64,000 nt of DNA from Rhabditoides inermis. Lineage: Eukaryota > Nematoda > Chromadorea > Rhabditida > Rhabditidae. Position numbers and translations under genes: made by a program. Location: assembly GCA_963966185.1 (NCBI GenBank), contig CAWZYM010000312.1, positions 1,013,501-1,077,500 of the forward strand. Direction: 5' to 3'. Under the pieces are notes generated by a model. It did no database searches and was not told where the DNA came from. It saw nothing but the letters and a program-made list of their open reading frames with translations. Positions 21,401-31,085 of the stretch are shown piece after piece. Position 1 is the first letter of the stretch; each line of letters begins with the position of its first letter.

Positions 21401-24400
21401 TTTTAAATCCCCGTACAATACACTGCTATGATCCTGCGATAATTCCACACAATGCACCCAACACGTTCTTGTTACAGTGTTTTATTATTCCAATCGATAT
21501 GCATTCGTAGGAGTTGTGTGTGTATAGTTTACAGAACATACAGCCTTCATTCGGCTTGATGTACTCGTTGTTTTTCACTTGCGTTGTTTCATATGTTGTT
21601 TGTTGCTCATTGTGTGTGTTTGCAGGGCTCCAGTCTCCCTGTCCTCCGTTCGTCCTGCTTCGCTGATGATCGCCTCTCCAAGAAGAGGGTGGCCTCTCCG
21701 GCGATTGCGAGTGACTCGACTGGTACGTATTTCGCTCATTGTTGTTGTACTGAGGGGAGTTGTTCTGAAACACAGTGTGGTGGTGGTCATGGTTTGACGG
21801 TGAATTATTGTAGTTGACTCGCGTTTCGTTAGATTCATTGCTCTTGGCGAATTTGTTGTTGGTGGTCATGTCGGTTTTGAAATTGGTCACGTTCTCTTCC
21901 GTTTTCACCAGCTTTCCGATGTGATTGATTAAGTCCTCAATAGTTACGGGCGTTCCCTTTTCATCCCACTCAAGTATCTTGGATTTTATTTTCTTTTGGA
22001 GACGGGGTGGAAACTTAGAGATGATGTGTCCCTGCGCGAAGGTGACCAGGGCGTTCTGAGTGGTGTTCGTTGCGTTAGAGTAGCGTTGCCCTAGGCACAT
22101 AGCGGCGCGCACACGTTCGAATACCTCCCTGCACTCCTTGCTGTTGTCGGAGGCTTGCGGAATCTCGTTCATCAGGTTCCACACTTTCTGTTGAATCTCA
22201 ATAGGGTTGTGGTAGCGGTCAAGTAGCGTTTCGATAGCCAAGTCGTAGTACTCCGCCTTTTTCGGAATGTGTTGTAAAACGTTTCTGTCGGTGATCGAGT
22301 TGTTGAGCATGTACATTTTCTGCGCCTTGTTGTACTCGTTCTCTGGACGCTCATGTACGAGCGGGCAGAAAAGGTCCCAGAAATCGTCGAACGATTGCTG
22401 GGTGCCGTCGAACTTGGGTAGCTTGAGGTCCTCATGGTTCACTCGGAACATCTCCGATTGATTCGGTGCGCGCAATATAAGCGGTTGGCCCTGGTAGTAG
22501 CCGAAGGTGTCTGAGTGGTTGTTCATGTTGTTGTGCATCATCATTGGGTTGTACATCATGGGATTATTCATCATGAGATTGTGCATCATGGGATCGTTCA
22601 TGTTACCGGTGTGAAATTGTGTGTTCGTTCCCCTGTTCATATCGTCATTGTTCTGGTTGCGGATGTTGTTGTTGCCATTTCTAATGTTTTGCATTGCAGG
22701 TGGCGCGGTAACGGGACGGTCGGCGGCGACTCGGCCGCTCTCAAGAGGCGGTTCAGCTCCCATCGTCCTCTGCTCTGACGCTCCGCCAAGTAAGTCGTTC
22801 GTGTGGTACGCACGAGGATGTTCAATAGTCTCGGTTCTCTGTTGCAGGCTAGGTGTCGCGATGGGCGAGAGCTCGTCAATCTGGGGCGTCCACCGACGGG
22901 CGGGCGGCGTGCTCGTCTCCCGTTGCTGTGTGGGAGGATGTGGGAGCGCCCGCTGGTTCAACTCCGGAGTCGGACTCTCGTTCTGGTGAGTTGAGTTGTT
23001 ATGACTCGTGTTGATCCTGCTGTTATCAAATTGCGTTCCCCAGTTGTAGTACTGATTGTTCATTTGCGCGTAAACGATTCTTGCCTCGCTATATCCCACT
23101 TTTTCGGCGAAATCGCGCACTTGGTTCACGTACTCGTTGCGTTTTTCGTTTGAAATAACCGCGTTCTCGATGCGGCGCAGCGTCTCAGTGAATGCTTTTA
23201 CCATTTTATCATTCTCTACCGTTGCCGTTCCCATGATAGTGTTCAGCGCCGCGCGCGTGTGATTCACGTTACCGTTATCATAGAATTTGTCGAATACGCA
23301 CTGCAGATTGCGCTTGAGCTCGTTCTTGATCAATGAAACCGGTCTAGATATCTGTTGTTTCAGGGTCGTTGTCAGAGGGGGAGCGTCGGCGGTGATGGCC
23401 ACAAGCATCTCATCTCTTTCCTCCATCACCATCTCATCGGCCAAGCTCGCGCTGCTAATGCTCATTGTTGTATGTGGATAAAGTTTTTTTGAGTTGATCT
23501 GCGTTGTTTGTTTACCTGGGTGGGATCACTGTGTGGCGGTGGTTCAAGTGGGTGGCCGGTGCTGTTCACGGAGTTGAAATCGTTGTTTCTCCTAGTTGTA
23601 GCTTTCGGGTTCGTTTCGTTAGAGGCCGATGCACCATGCGATAATTCCACACAATGCACCCAACACGTTCTTGTTACAGTGTTTTATTATTCCAATCGAT
23701 ATACACAGTATAATGCACGCGAACAAGGAACGTGTACAATCAATATCAATCAATAAACGGAGAACAGTGGAGAAAGACAAAGTGCTACTGATGGGACCGA
23801 AACGGGGTCGGCAGTGAGCGCAATCAATAACAATCAATAAACACCAGACAATCTATAATCAATAGACAACAAGATAATGTCAAAAAGAGAGACGCGCACG
23901 AATCTCAAACTGGGGGCCGACGCGCACGTCCGAAATGATGTGGGGGAAGACTCTAGGGATAAGAACACAAAGTACTGGACGCGCACGTCACAGTACAACG
24001 GCGCGCACGCCAGAAAACACAAGGCACAAACTAGGGGGACAAGGGAGAGAGGGGTGGCTCACTTTGATGATGTAGTTCTCCTTGGGCAGCCAGTCCTTCT
24101 TGAACTCCTTGCCGTCCTCCTTGTCCTTGTCCTCCCCGTACCCAAGCTGGCCGCCGAGTAGCCTCAAACTTGGGTAATTAAACCGGAACGTAGCGGACAC
24201 GGCGCGAGTGGGAGACGACGAAGGCGGGCGAGACATCAACGGCGTTGCAAAGCATATGATATCAATACATCGCGTTGTACGGTAAATAGCTTGACGAAAA
24301 TGTTCTCGGAGACGAAGTGAAAGTTATAAAATGAATGATGCAATCGCATCGTGAAGATGCGTGATATAATAAGATTCGTAATATGATACGTACGTTATTG

Positions 24401-27400
24401 TGTGATACGGGCGTTATTGTATGATACAAAAGAGAGCATTATCAAATACAAACAATATAATCACGGATACATGACACGGTTGACGCGTTTGCGTTCGAGG
24501 CAAAACACGCGCATTACTACGTTTGAACAACAAGAAAGTGATGCAACATGGTTCAAGCAGTTTCGAATATTTCGGCCTAAAATCCGGTGAAATCCGAACG
24601 GCACTGATTAACTGATTGATAATAATACTCAGTCAAAACACCAGGCGGCGACTGTTATCCGCGAACGCGGCCGATTTCCGCCGCGCGCGGTCGTTTCACC
24701 CTTCGTCGGTAGTGCGAGAACCAAACTCCCAGACAATCGGGAAAAGCCCGCGAAACGGGTGTTTTTGTATGTTTTCTACGTTCATTCGTTTATTCTTCTC
24801 GTGGTCGCGAGAAGTCGCGACATTCCCCCTTTTCAGCAGAATTTGTGTCGCATTGTTACTTAATTCTGGTGTATGTGTTGTTTTTTGCACGTGTTTCATT
24901 GTTCAGTGAGCGACTAGGTCGTGTTCACGTTTTAGCACTTTCGTTGTCATTTCTTTTGCTCTCTAGCAATTACGTGGTCGAAATTTGTTGATCCGGATAT
25001 TTGTCGATTCATTTTAAGTTCTTGAAGCGTGTACGTTTTGTTTCACAACTGTCTTATTCGGTTTTTCGTGATTTCGTGCGGACACGCACGAGCCTCCCCC
25101 TCTAGGAGAGTTTTGTTTTATGTTTGCGTTTACTTTATTTGTTGTAGGGTATGGTTTCTCTCGCCGATGCGCTCGGTTCGTAGGTCTCTCGCAAGGATGC
25201 TCCCGACATGGTGGGTTATTATTGTTTGGTGGTTTACGTTATATACATTTGTGTAGTTCATATTTTCACGTTCACGTTTGTGTCTCAGTTATTTTCGTTA
25301 TCAGTTGTGTGTTATTTTGACATTTTGACACTCTGTTTACAGGTCGCCTCGGTCGTTCTCTTCCAGCAGCTCTCCAGCATCACCATCGTTCTCCTCAAAC
25401 GGTGAGTTGTCGTCCGGCCATCCTTCCATGTTCATGAAGTAGACCCTGTTGGCTCGTTTTGGAAATGCGCTTGGGTCCGTGTACTTCCATACTTGGTTGT
25501 TGTTGCAAACGCGTGATCCATGAGTGTTTTCGTAGCATCGAAAGCACCGGCGTTCAGCCATCACTAGTGCCATTGCCATGCGGTAGTTTTTGTACTTAGC
25601 CTCGAATTCGTAGGAGTTGTGTGTGTATAGTTTACAGAACATACAGCCTTCATTCGGCTTGATGTACTCGTTGTTTTTCACTTGCGTTGTTTCATATGTT
25701 GTTTGTTGCTCATTGTGTGTGTTTGCAGGGCTCCAGTCTCCCTGTCCTCCGTTCGTCCTGCTTCGCTGATGATCGCCTCTCCAAGAAGAGGGTGGCCTCT
25801 CCGGCGATTGCGAGTGACTCGACTGGTACGTATTTCGCTCATTGTTGTTGTACTGAGGGGAGTTGTTCTGAAACACAGTGTGGTGGTGGTCATGGTTTGA
25901 CGGTGAATTATTGTAGTTGACTCGCGTTTCGTTAGATTCATTGCTCTTGGCGAATTTGTTGTTGGTGGTCATGTCGGTTTTGAAATTGGTCACGTTCTCT
26001 TCCGTTTTCACCAGCTTTCCGATGTGATTGATTAAGTCCTCAATAGTTACGGGCGTTCCCTTTTCATCCCACTCAAGTATCTTGGATTTTATTTTCTTTT
26101 GGAGACGGGGTGGAAACTTAGAGATGATGTGTCCCTGCGCGAAGGTGACCAGGGCGTTCTGAGTGGTGTTCGTTGCGTTAGAGTAGCGTTGCCCTAGGCA
26201 CATAGCGGCGCGCACACGTTCGAATACCTCCCTGCACTCCTTGCTGTTGTCGGAGGCTTGCGGAATCTCGTTCATCAGGTTCCACACTTTCTGTTGAATC
26301 TCAATAGGGTTGTGGTAGCGGTCAAGTAGCGTTTCGATAGCCAAGTCGTAGTACTCCGCCTTTTTCGGAATGTGTTGTAAAACGTTTCTGTCGGTGATCG
26401 AGTTGTTGAGCATGTACATTTTCTGCGCCTTGTTGTACTCGTTCTCTGGACGCTCATGTACGAGCGGGCAGAAAAGGTCCCAGAAATCGTCGAACGATTG
26501 CTGGGTGCCGTCGAACTTGGGTAGCTTGAGGTCCTCATGGTTCACTCGGAACATCTCCGATTGATTCGGTGCGCGCAATATAAGCGGTTGGCCCTGGTAG
26601 TAGCCGAAGGTGTCTGAGTGGTTGTTCATGTTGTTGTGCATCATCATTGGGTTGTACATCATGGGATTATTCATCATGAGATTGTGCATCATGGGATCGT
26701 TCATGTTACCGGTGTGAAATTGTGTGTTCGTTCCCCTGTTCATATCGTCATTGTTCTGGTTGCGGATGTTGTTGTTGCCATTTCTAATGTTTTGCATTGC
26801 AGGTGGCGCGGTAACGGGACGGTCGGCGGCGACTCGGCCGCTCTCAAGAGGCGGTTCAGCTCCCATCGTCCTCTGCTCTGACGCTCCGCCAAGTAAGTCG
26901 TTCGTGTGGTACGCACGAGGATGTTCAATAGTCTCGGTTCTCTGTTGCAGGCTAGGTGTCGCGATGGGCGAGAGCTCGTCAATCTGGGGCGTCCACCGAC
27001 GGGCGGGCGGCGTGCTCGTCTCCCGTTGCTGTGTGGGAGGATGTGGGAGCGCCCGCTGGTTCAACTCCGGAGTCGGACTCTCGTTCTGGTGAGTTGAGTT
27101 GTTATGACTCGTGTTGATCCTGCTGTTATCAAATTGCGTTCCCCAGTTGTAGTACTGATTGTTCATTTGCGCGTAAACGATTCTTGCCTCGCTATATCCC
27201 ACTTTTTCGGCGAAATCGCGCACTTGGTTCACGTACTCGTTGCGTTTTTCGTTTGAAATAACCGCGTTCTCGATGCGGCGCAGCGTCTCAGTGAATGCTT
27301 TTACCATTTTATCATTCTCTACCGTTGCCGTTCCCATGATAGTGTTCAGCGCCGCGCGCGTGTGATTCACGTTACCGTTATCATAGAATTTGTCGAATAC

Positions 27401-30400
27401 GCACTGCAGATTGCGCTTGAGCTCGTTCTTGATCAATGAAACCGGTCTAGATATCTGTTGTTTCAGGGTCGTTGTCAGAGGGGGAGCGTCGGCGGTGATG
27501 GCCACAAGCATCTCATCTCTTTCCTCCATCACCATCTCATCGGCCAAGCTCGCGCTGCTAATGCTCATTGTTGTATGTGGATAAAGTTTTTTTGAGTTGA
27601 TCTGCGTTGTTTGTTTACCTGGGTGGGATCACTGTGTGGCGGTGGTTCAAGTGGGTGGCCGGTGCTGTTCACGGAGTTGAAATCGTTGTTTCTCCTAGTT
27701 GTAGCTTTCGGGTTCGTTTCGTTAGAGGCCGATGCACCATGCGATAATTCCACACAATGCACCCAACACGTTCATGTTACAGTGTTTTATTATTCCAATC
27801 GATATACACAGTATAATGCACGCGAACAAGGAACGTGTACAATCAATATCAATCAATAAACGGAGAACAGTGGAGAAAGACAAAGTGCTACTGATGGGAC
27901 CGAAACGGGGTCGGCAGTGAGCGCAATCAATAACAATCAATAAACACCAGACAATCTATAATCAATAGACAACAAGATAATGTCAAAAAGAGAGACGCGC
28001 ACGAATCTCAAACTGGGGGCCGACGCGCACGTCCGAAATGATGTGGGGGAAGACTCTAGGGATAAGAACACAAAGTACTGGACGCGCACGTCACAGTACA
28101 ACGGCGCGCACGCCAGAAAACACAAGGCACAAACTAGGGGGACAAGGGAGAGAGGGGTGGCTCACTTTGATGATGTAGTTCTCCTTGGGCAGCCAGTCCT
28201 TCTTGAACTCCTTGCCGTCCTCCTTGTCCTTGTCCTCCCCGTACCCAAGCTGGCCGCCGAGTAGCCTCAAACTTGGGTAATTAAACCGGAACGTAGCGGA
28301 CACGGCGCGAGTGGGAGACGACGAAGGCGGGCGAGACATCAACGGCGTTGCAAAGCATATGATATCAATACATCGCGTTGTACGGTAAATAGCTTGACGA
28401 AAATGTTCTCGGAGACGAAGTGAAAGTTATAAAATGAATGATGCAATCGCATCGTGAAGATGCGTGATATAATAAGATTCGTAATATGATACGTACGTTA
28501 TTGTGTGATACGGGCGTTATTGTATGATACAAAAGAGAGCATTATCAAATACAAACAATATAATCACGGATACATGACACGGTTGACGCGTTTGCGTTCG
28601 AGGCAAAACACGCGCATTACTACGTTTGAACAACAAGAAAGTGATGCAACATGGTTCAAGCAGTTTCGAATATTTCGGCCTAAAATCCGGTGAAATCCGA
28701 ACGGCACTGATTAACTGATTGATAATAATACTCAGTCAAAACACCAGGCGGCGACTGTTATCCGCGAACGCGGCCGATTTCCGCCGCGCGCGGTCGTTTC
28801 ACCCTTCGTCGGTAGTGCGAGAACCAAACTCCCAGACAATCGGGAAAAGCCCGCGAAACGGGTGTTTTTGTATGTTTTCTACGTTCATTCGTTTATTCTT
28901 CTCGTGGTCGCGAGAAGTCGCGACAGATCCCCCCATCGTTAAAAAAAAACTTGTATACCGTGTTATATTTAAATAAAAAAAGACTCCGCATAAATCTCCG
29001 ACTCGGACTCTCTATACACTAGGCCTAGGCTCAAGATATATTCCAGTTATTTTCGTATCCATGGAAATCCCAAAAACCCCACCAGCCAAGCGCATCACAC
29101 ATCAAATCCTAGCCGTACATATAAATTATCAGTCATAATCATCCGTTATCCGTTACCCCTCTGCCTTTTCCGTTTCCGTCCCCAATCTTTCTAATTAAAC
29201 ATCACCCACGAACAACATATTCTCGAATCGCAGATCCGATTGCTCGATCCGCTTATGGCTTTGCATTGAACCCTTACGAACAGTAATTCAATAAGCCTGA
29301 ACATTAGCAATTTGTTTTTACTTCCTTCAACAACTCTCTCTCTCTCTCTCGAAGCGGAAATACAGCGATTTTAATGATAAAAAAGATAAACACGCTCAGC
29401 GACCAAAGACCCAAGCAGGGAACATTCGCCATATTCTCATCTCACACATAATTCTATACACGTTTCTACATAAACAACTTTCTTTACATTCGGTCGGCTA
29501 ATCCCCAGCATGAAACACACTCAGAGTGTTAGACACAACCTCAGCAGCGTCAACGCAAACCAAAAGACGACCACAGCACAGAAGCGCTTCGCCCTCGCAA
29601 CACACACTGTTTGCACACACCAATCTACACTCGCTGTCTCACTATCTCACTCGCGCCATACACCACTGACCAATCCGCTCTGCTCTGCGCGAGCGCGCGT
29701 CCCCGAGCAACCTACATACACCCTGGTTCACCTGGTGTCACAGAGATGTGAACGAGATTACAAGATTTCCCATTAATCTTTGATTCCGCGCGCCGCTCTC
29801 GCTACCCCACACTTTCCTACCACATTTGCCTCGGCAACGCACGGCAAATGTGCGCGAGCAGATCAAGGATCCAGGGTAGTCTGCACGAATCTACCAATTA
29901 CCATGGCCCAAACAACGCAAACATGCCATTCCCAAAAAGCGGGATGGGGAACCAGAAGTATCTGCACCCGCTCGTCTCATTAGTGCATCACAAATCACAC
30001 ACGTAGGCGATAACGCGAAGCGCGTGGAACGCTCGCAGTGTGCACTGGTCGGTCAAAGACCGACAAGATCACGGAGCCACTCCGCAACAAAAACACGTTT
30101 GCGACAATGCGGAACAACGAGTCCAATGAGATAACTTCTCCGTATCTCACAACATGAAAATTAAGAATGTTAAAAAAAACTCACCCTTTGCGATGGCGCA
30201 CTTGCCGCCGAACCGGCACACGTAGGTGCGCTTCTTCCAGATGCTCCGCCGGAAGAAGCCCTTGCAGCCATTGCACGCGTTCACGCCGTAGTGCCTCCCG
30301 AGCGCCTGCAACCACTCATTTGCATAATCACTACTGGCTTCATCAATCGATATTCGTTTCACTCACCGAGTCACCGCAAACTACACAGAACAGCGGCGTT

Positions 30401-30417
30401 CGCTCCTTGCTAGACAT
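14828..30417 (-). CDS. Nuclear hormone receptor (DNA-binding and ligand-binding domains)
   Basis: Ligand-type transcription factor of nematode supernumerary receptor style. Exons: 30367-30417, 30185-30305, 20635-20781, 19640-19809, 19462-19537, 19246-19304, 18282-18410, about 17877-17960, 17217-17294, 15672-15778, 15488-15562, 15192-15271, 14828-14941. Finger 1 (exons 1-2) has CVVCGDS, P-box [11 protein letters not shown] and [12 protein letters not shown]. Finger 2 (exon 3) has [19 protein letters not shown]. Ligand-domain helices include [51 protein letters not shown] and [20 protein letters not shown]; it ends [14 protein letters not shown]. Phases close at every junction except 8/9, where one of two upstream donors must be used. 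An acceptor lies just before the ATG. Intron 2 (9.4 kb) carries the tandem LTR element in the same orientation. Confidence 0.9.
15292..15480. repeat. (GA)n tract filling a receptor intron
   Basis: GA-rich microsatellite occupying nearly the whole intron between exons 11 and 12 of the receptor. On the sense strand it is (CT)n and runs up to the acceptor. Confidence 0.9.
16063..16841. mobile_element. Foldback element with a tRNA-like sequence in each arm (copy 1)
   Basis: Arms of about 280 bases (16063-16340 and 16565-16841) are inverted copies, both carrying TACGTTTCCAGTACG and AACGTACAGGGCTGG. Each arm contains a tRNA-like stretch (16242-16311 plus; about 16588-16660 minus) with A-box-like TGGCTTCGTGGTTAGCGC and B-box GGTTCGAGTC, in a layout similar to tRNA-Asp with GTC in the anticodon position. 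The stems are too mismatched for a working tRNA. The spacer is about 225 bases. It lies in intron 9 of the nuclear receptor and belongs to the same family as the element at 62254-63220. Confidence 0.8.
18661..19224. mobile_element. MITE dense in GGATTAATCC-type motifs
   Basis: Terminal inverted repeats AATAGTGTTGGGCA (18661) and TGCCCAACACTATT (ending 19224, one base different) bound a 564-bp element. Both ends are packed with GGATTAATCC, GGATTAATCG and AAAATCC units, about 13 copies of ATTAATC in all. The middle (18860-19020) is plain AT-rich DNA. There is no open frame. It lies in the intron between ligand-domain exons 6 and 7. Confidence 0.85.
19320..19460. repeat. CT-rich tract in a receptor intron
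   Basis: Imperfect (CT)n/(CCCT)n tract occupying the intron between exons 5 and 6 of the receptor. Confidence 0.85.
19995..20712 (-). repeat. 92-bp minisatellite (about 8 units) built from exon 3 end plus its splice donor
   Basis: About eight near-identical 92-bp units with junctions near 20630, 20538, 20446, 20354, 20262, 20170, 20079 and 20000. On the sense strand each unit contains the exon tail (AGCGAGGGGGGAGACG onward) and a donor-like GGGTGAGTGG. The unit nearest exon 3 is the real exon end: its donor at 20635/20634 puts exon 3 in phase with exon 4. Because 92 is not a multiple of three, later donors would shift the frame except every third unit. Confidence 0.9.
20782..21429. other. 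Intron 2 of the nuclear receptor, left part
   Basis: Unique AT-rich intronic sequence between exon 3 and the LTR element. I see no gene or clear repeat here. Confidence 0.6.
21435..21502 (-). repeat. LTR3 remnant (last 68 bp of the LTR)
   Basis: Matches the end of LTR2 (23637-23704). It is joined directly to the interior of gag copy 2 at 21503, with the GATCC target duplicate on its outer side. The deletion therefore removed the 3' part of the second internal region and most of the third LTR. Confidence 0.85.
21503..23465 (-). pseudogene. Second gag copy, truncated
   Basis: Same protein as the complete copy from its start to the first zinc-knuckle region, then fused out of context to the LTR3 remnant. 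It lacks the CFRC knuckle and acidic tail. No difference from the complete copy is visible in the shared part. Confidence 0.88.
23637..24822 (-). repeat. LTR2 (1186 bp), shared between the two internal regions
   Basis: Direct copy of LTR1 at an offset of exactly 4103 bases. It is preceded on the minus strand by the polypurine tract (24823 onward) and followed by a second primer-binding site (23624-23636). Confidence 0.9.
25337..27568 (-). CDS. Gag-like protein of the LTR element, complete copy (743 aa)
   Basis: Retrotransposon capsid-type protein. The N-terminal third is Asn/Pro/Met-rich. A DUF1759-like core of BEL/Pao Gags follows: [32 protein letters not shown] and [14 protein letters not shown]. 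The C-terminal region has a CCHC-type knuckle ([14 protein letters not shown]) and, before it, a knuckle-like [14 protein letters not shown] whose last Cys is Phe. It ends in an acidic tail. No protease, reverse transcriptase or integrase follows before the purine tract, so the element depends on proteins made elsewhere. Confidence 0.88.
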   Translation of the reverse strand: MSISSASLADEMVMEERDEMLVAITADAPPLTTTLKQQISRPVSLIKNELKRNLQCVFDKFYDNGNVNHTRAALNTIMGTATVENDKMVKAFTETLRRIENAVISNEKRNEYVNQVRDFAEKVGYSEARIVYAQMNNQYYNWGTQFDNSRINTSHNNSTHQNESPTPELNQRALPHPPTQQRETSTPPARRWTPQIDELSPIATPSLQQRTETIEHPRAYHTNDLLGGASEQRTMGAEPPLESGRVAADRPVTAPPAMQNIRNGNNNIRNQNNDDMNRGTNTQFHTGNMNDPMMHNLMMNNPMMYNPMMMHNNMNNHSDTFGYYQGQPLILRAPNQSEMFRVNHEDLKLPKFDGTQQSFDDFWDLFCPLVHERPENEYNKAQKMYMLNNSITDRNVLQHIPKKAEYYDLAIETLLDRYHNPIEIQQKVWNLMNEIPQASDNSKECREVFERVRAAMCLGQRYSNATNTTQNALVTFAQGHIISKFPPRLQKKIKSKILEWDEKGTPVTIEDLINHIGKLVKTEENVTNFKTDMTTNNKFAKSNESNETRVNYNNSPSNHDHHHTVFQNNSPQYNNNERNTYQSSHSQSPERPPSSWRGDHQRSRTNGGQGDWSPANTHNEQQTTYETTQVKNNEYIKPNEGCMFCKLYTHNSYEFEAKYKNYRMAMALVMAERRCFRCYENTHGSRVCNNNQVWKYTDPSAFPKRANRVYFMNMEGWPDDNSPFEENDGDAGELLEENDRGDL
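27740..28925 (-). repeat. LTR1 (1186 bp)
   Basis: Long terminal repeat with TG..CA ends, followed immediately by the tRNA-Gly-type primer-binding site at 27727-27739. It contains an exon-like open segment at 28166-28339. Confidence 0.9.
28166..28339 (-). other. Exon-like open segment with splice donor inside LTR1
   Basis: ATG at 28339 opens 58 codons ([19 protein letters not shown], then [19 protein letters not shown], ending PKENYIIK) and stops exactly at a strong donor (AAA, then GTGAGC). Codon use (AAG, GAC, CTG, TAC, ATC) is like the host exons and unlike gag. The same segment is in LTR2 at 24063-24236. In phase it could join a weak acceptor just upstream of the gag start (cgcag, then ATCAAC), adding 69 residues to Gag. 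I do not recognise the source protein. Capture of a host first exon is an inference. Confidence 0.55.
28931..30184. other. Intron 2 of the nuclear receptor, right part
   Basis: Unique sequence between the LTR element and exon 2, with a short (CT) tract at 29335-29351. No gene is supported here. Confidence 0.6.
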
Positions 30418-31085
30418 GCACTCGCGCCTGGAATCACACAGAACATTGCGAACGGAGACAAGAATCACTCCAAATAGCCCATACGCAAACAGATACACAG
30501 TGTGAAAACATGCGTCTGTATGAGATCAAAGAGGAGTGAGTGTGAAAGAACGGCGATGAGAGAGAGGGAGAGAGAGGGAGAGAGAGGGAGAGAGAGGGAG
30601 AGAGAGGGGAAGCGTAGGAGGAACAGCAGAGTGAGAGAAACAACAGACTGGTCGATCCCGTGTTTCAATTCAGTCTTCACGTGTCGCTCACTCTGCCACT
30701 CTCCACTCTCTCACCACACGGTCCAATAGAACAAATCCATAGCAACTAGCAACCCTCCTGCACATATAATCCGCATTCGCTGCAATCCGAAAACAGATAA
30801 TTCGCGGAAACAAATACCGCTCTTTGTTTGTTTTCGTGTTTATTTCACATAAACGAATAATAAATCAACAACTTTTATCAAGAGTCAACGACAGACTAGT
30901 ACAAATTGGAAATAGGATCTGACACCGCAATGCACAGTCAACCACATCATCTATGAAAAACGGAAAGCAGAAGAGGAATAACGGGTCCGAAATCGACTCT
31001 ATTCGCAGGTATTAACAAACAGAGAATCAAAGAGTGAGCGATGAGTCACTCCCACTCGCACCGTTGCTTCCTGCTCCTCTTTGCT
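30418..31085. other. Intergenic spacer with (GA)n tract
   Basis: Lies between the receptor start and the eIF3d stop. It holds a GAGAGGGA-type tract at about 30555-30608. The receptor promoter and eIF3d 3' UTR presumably lie here, but no specific element is recognised. Confidence 0.5.

Larger units (their letters stand above)
21430..28930 (-). mobile_element. Tandem non-autonomous BEL/Pao-like LTR retrotransposon with GATCC target duplication
   Basis: On the minus strand the order is LTR1 (28925-27740), internal region (27739-24823), LTR2 (24822-23637), a second truncated internal region (23636-21503) and a 68-bp LTR3 remnant (21502-21435). The direct target repeat GATCC flanks the whole block (28926-28930 and 21430-21434), so it behaves as one insertion. 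LTRs begin TGTCGCGAC and end CGCA. A primer-binding site, TGGTGCATCGGCC, follows directly and would pair with tRNA-Gly. A purine tract (AAAAGGGGGAA) precedes LTR2. The internal region is 2917 bp and encodes only Gag. The repeat period is 4103 bp. Copies look identical apart from one base seen in the LTRs (23672 versus 27775). Confidence 0.93.

Noticed and set aside
21579..22994. Plus-strand frames opposite gag (and their duplicates at 25682-27097)
   Set aside because: They are shadows of the Gag reading frame, duplicated only because gag is.
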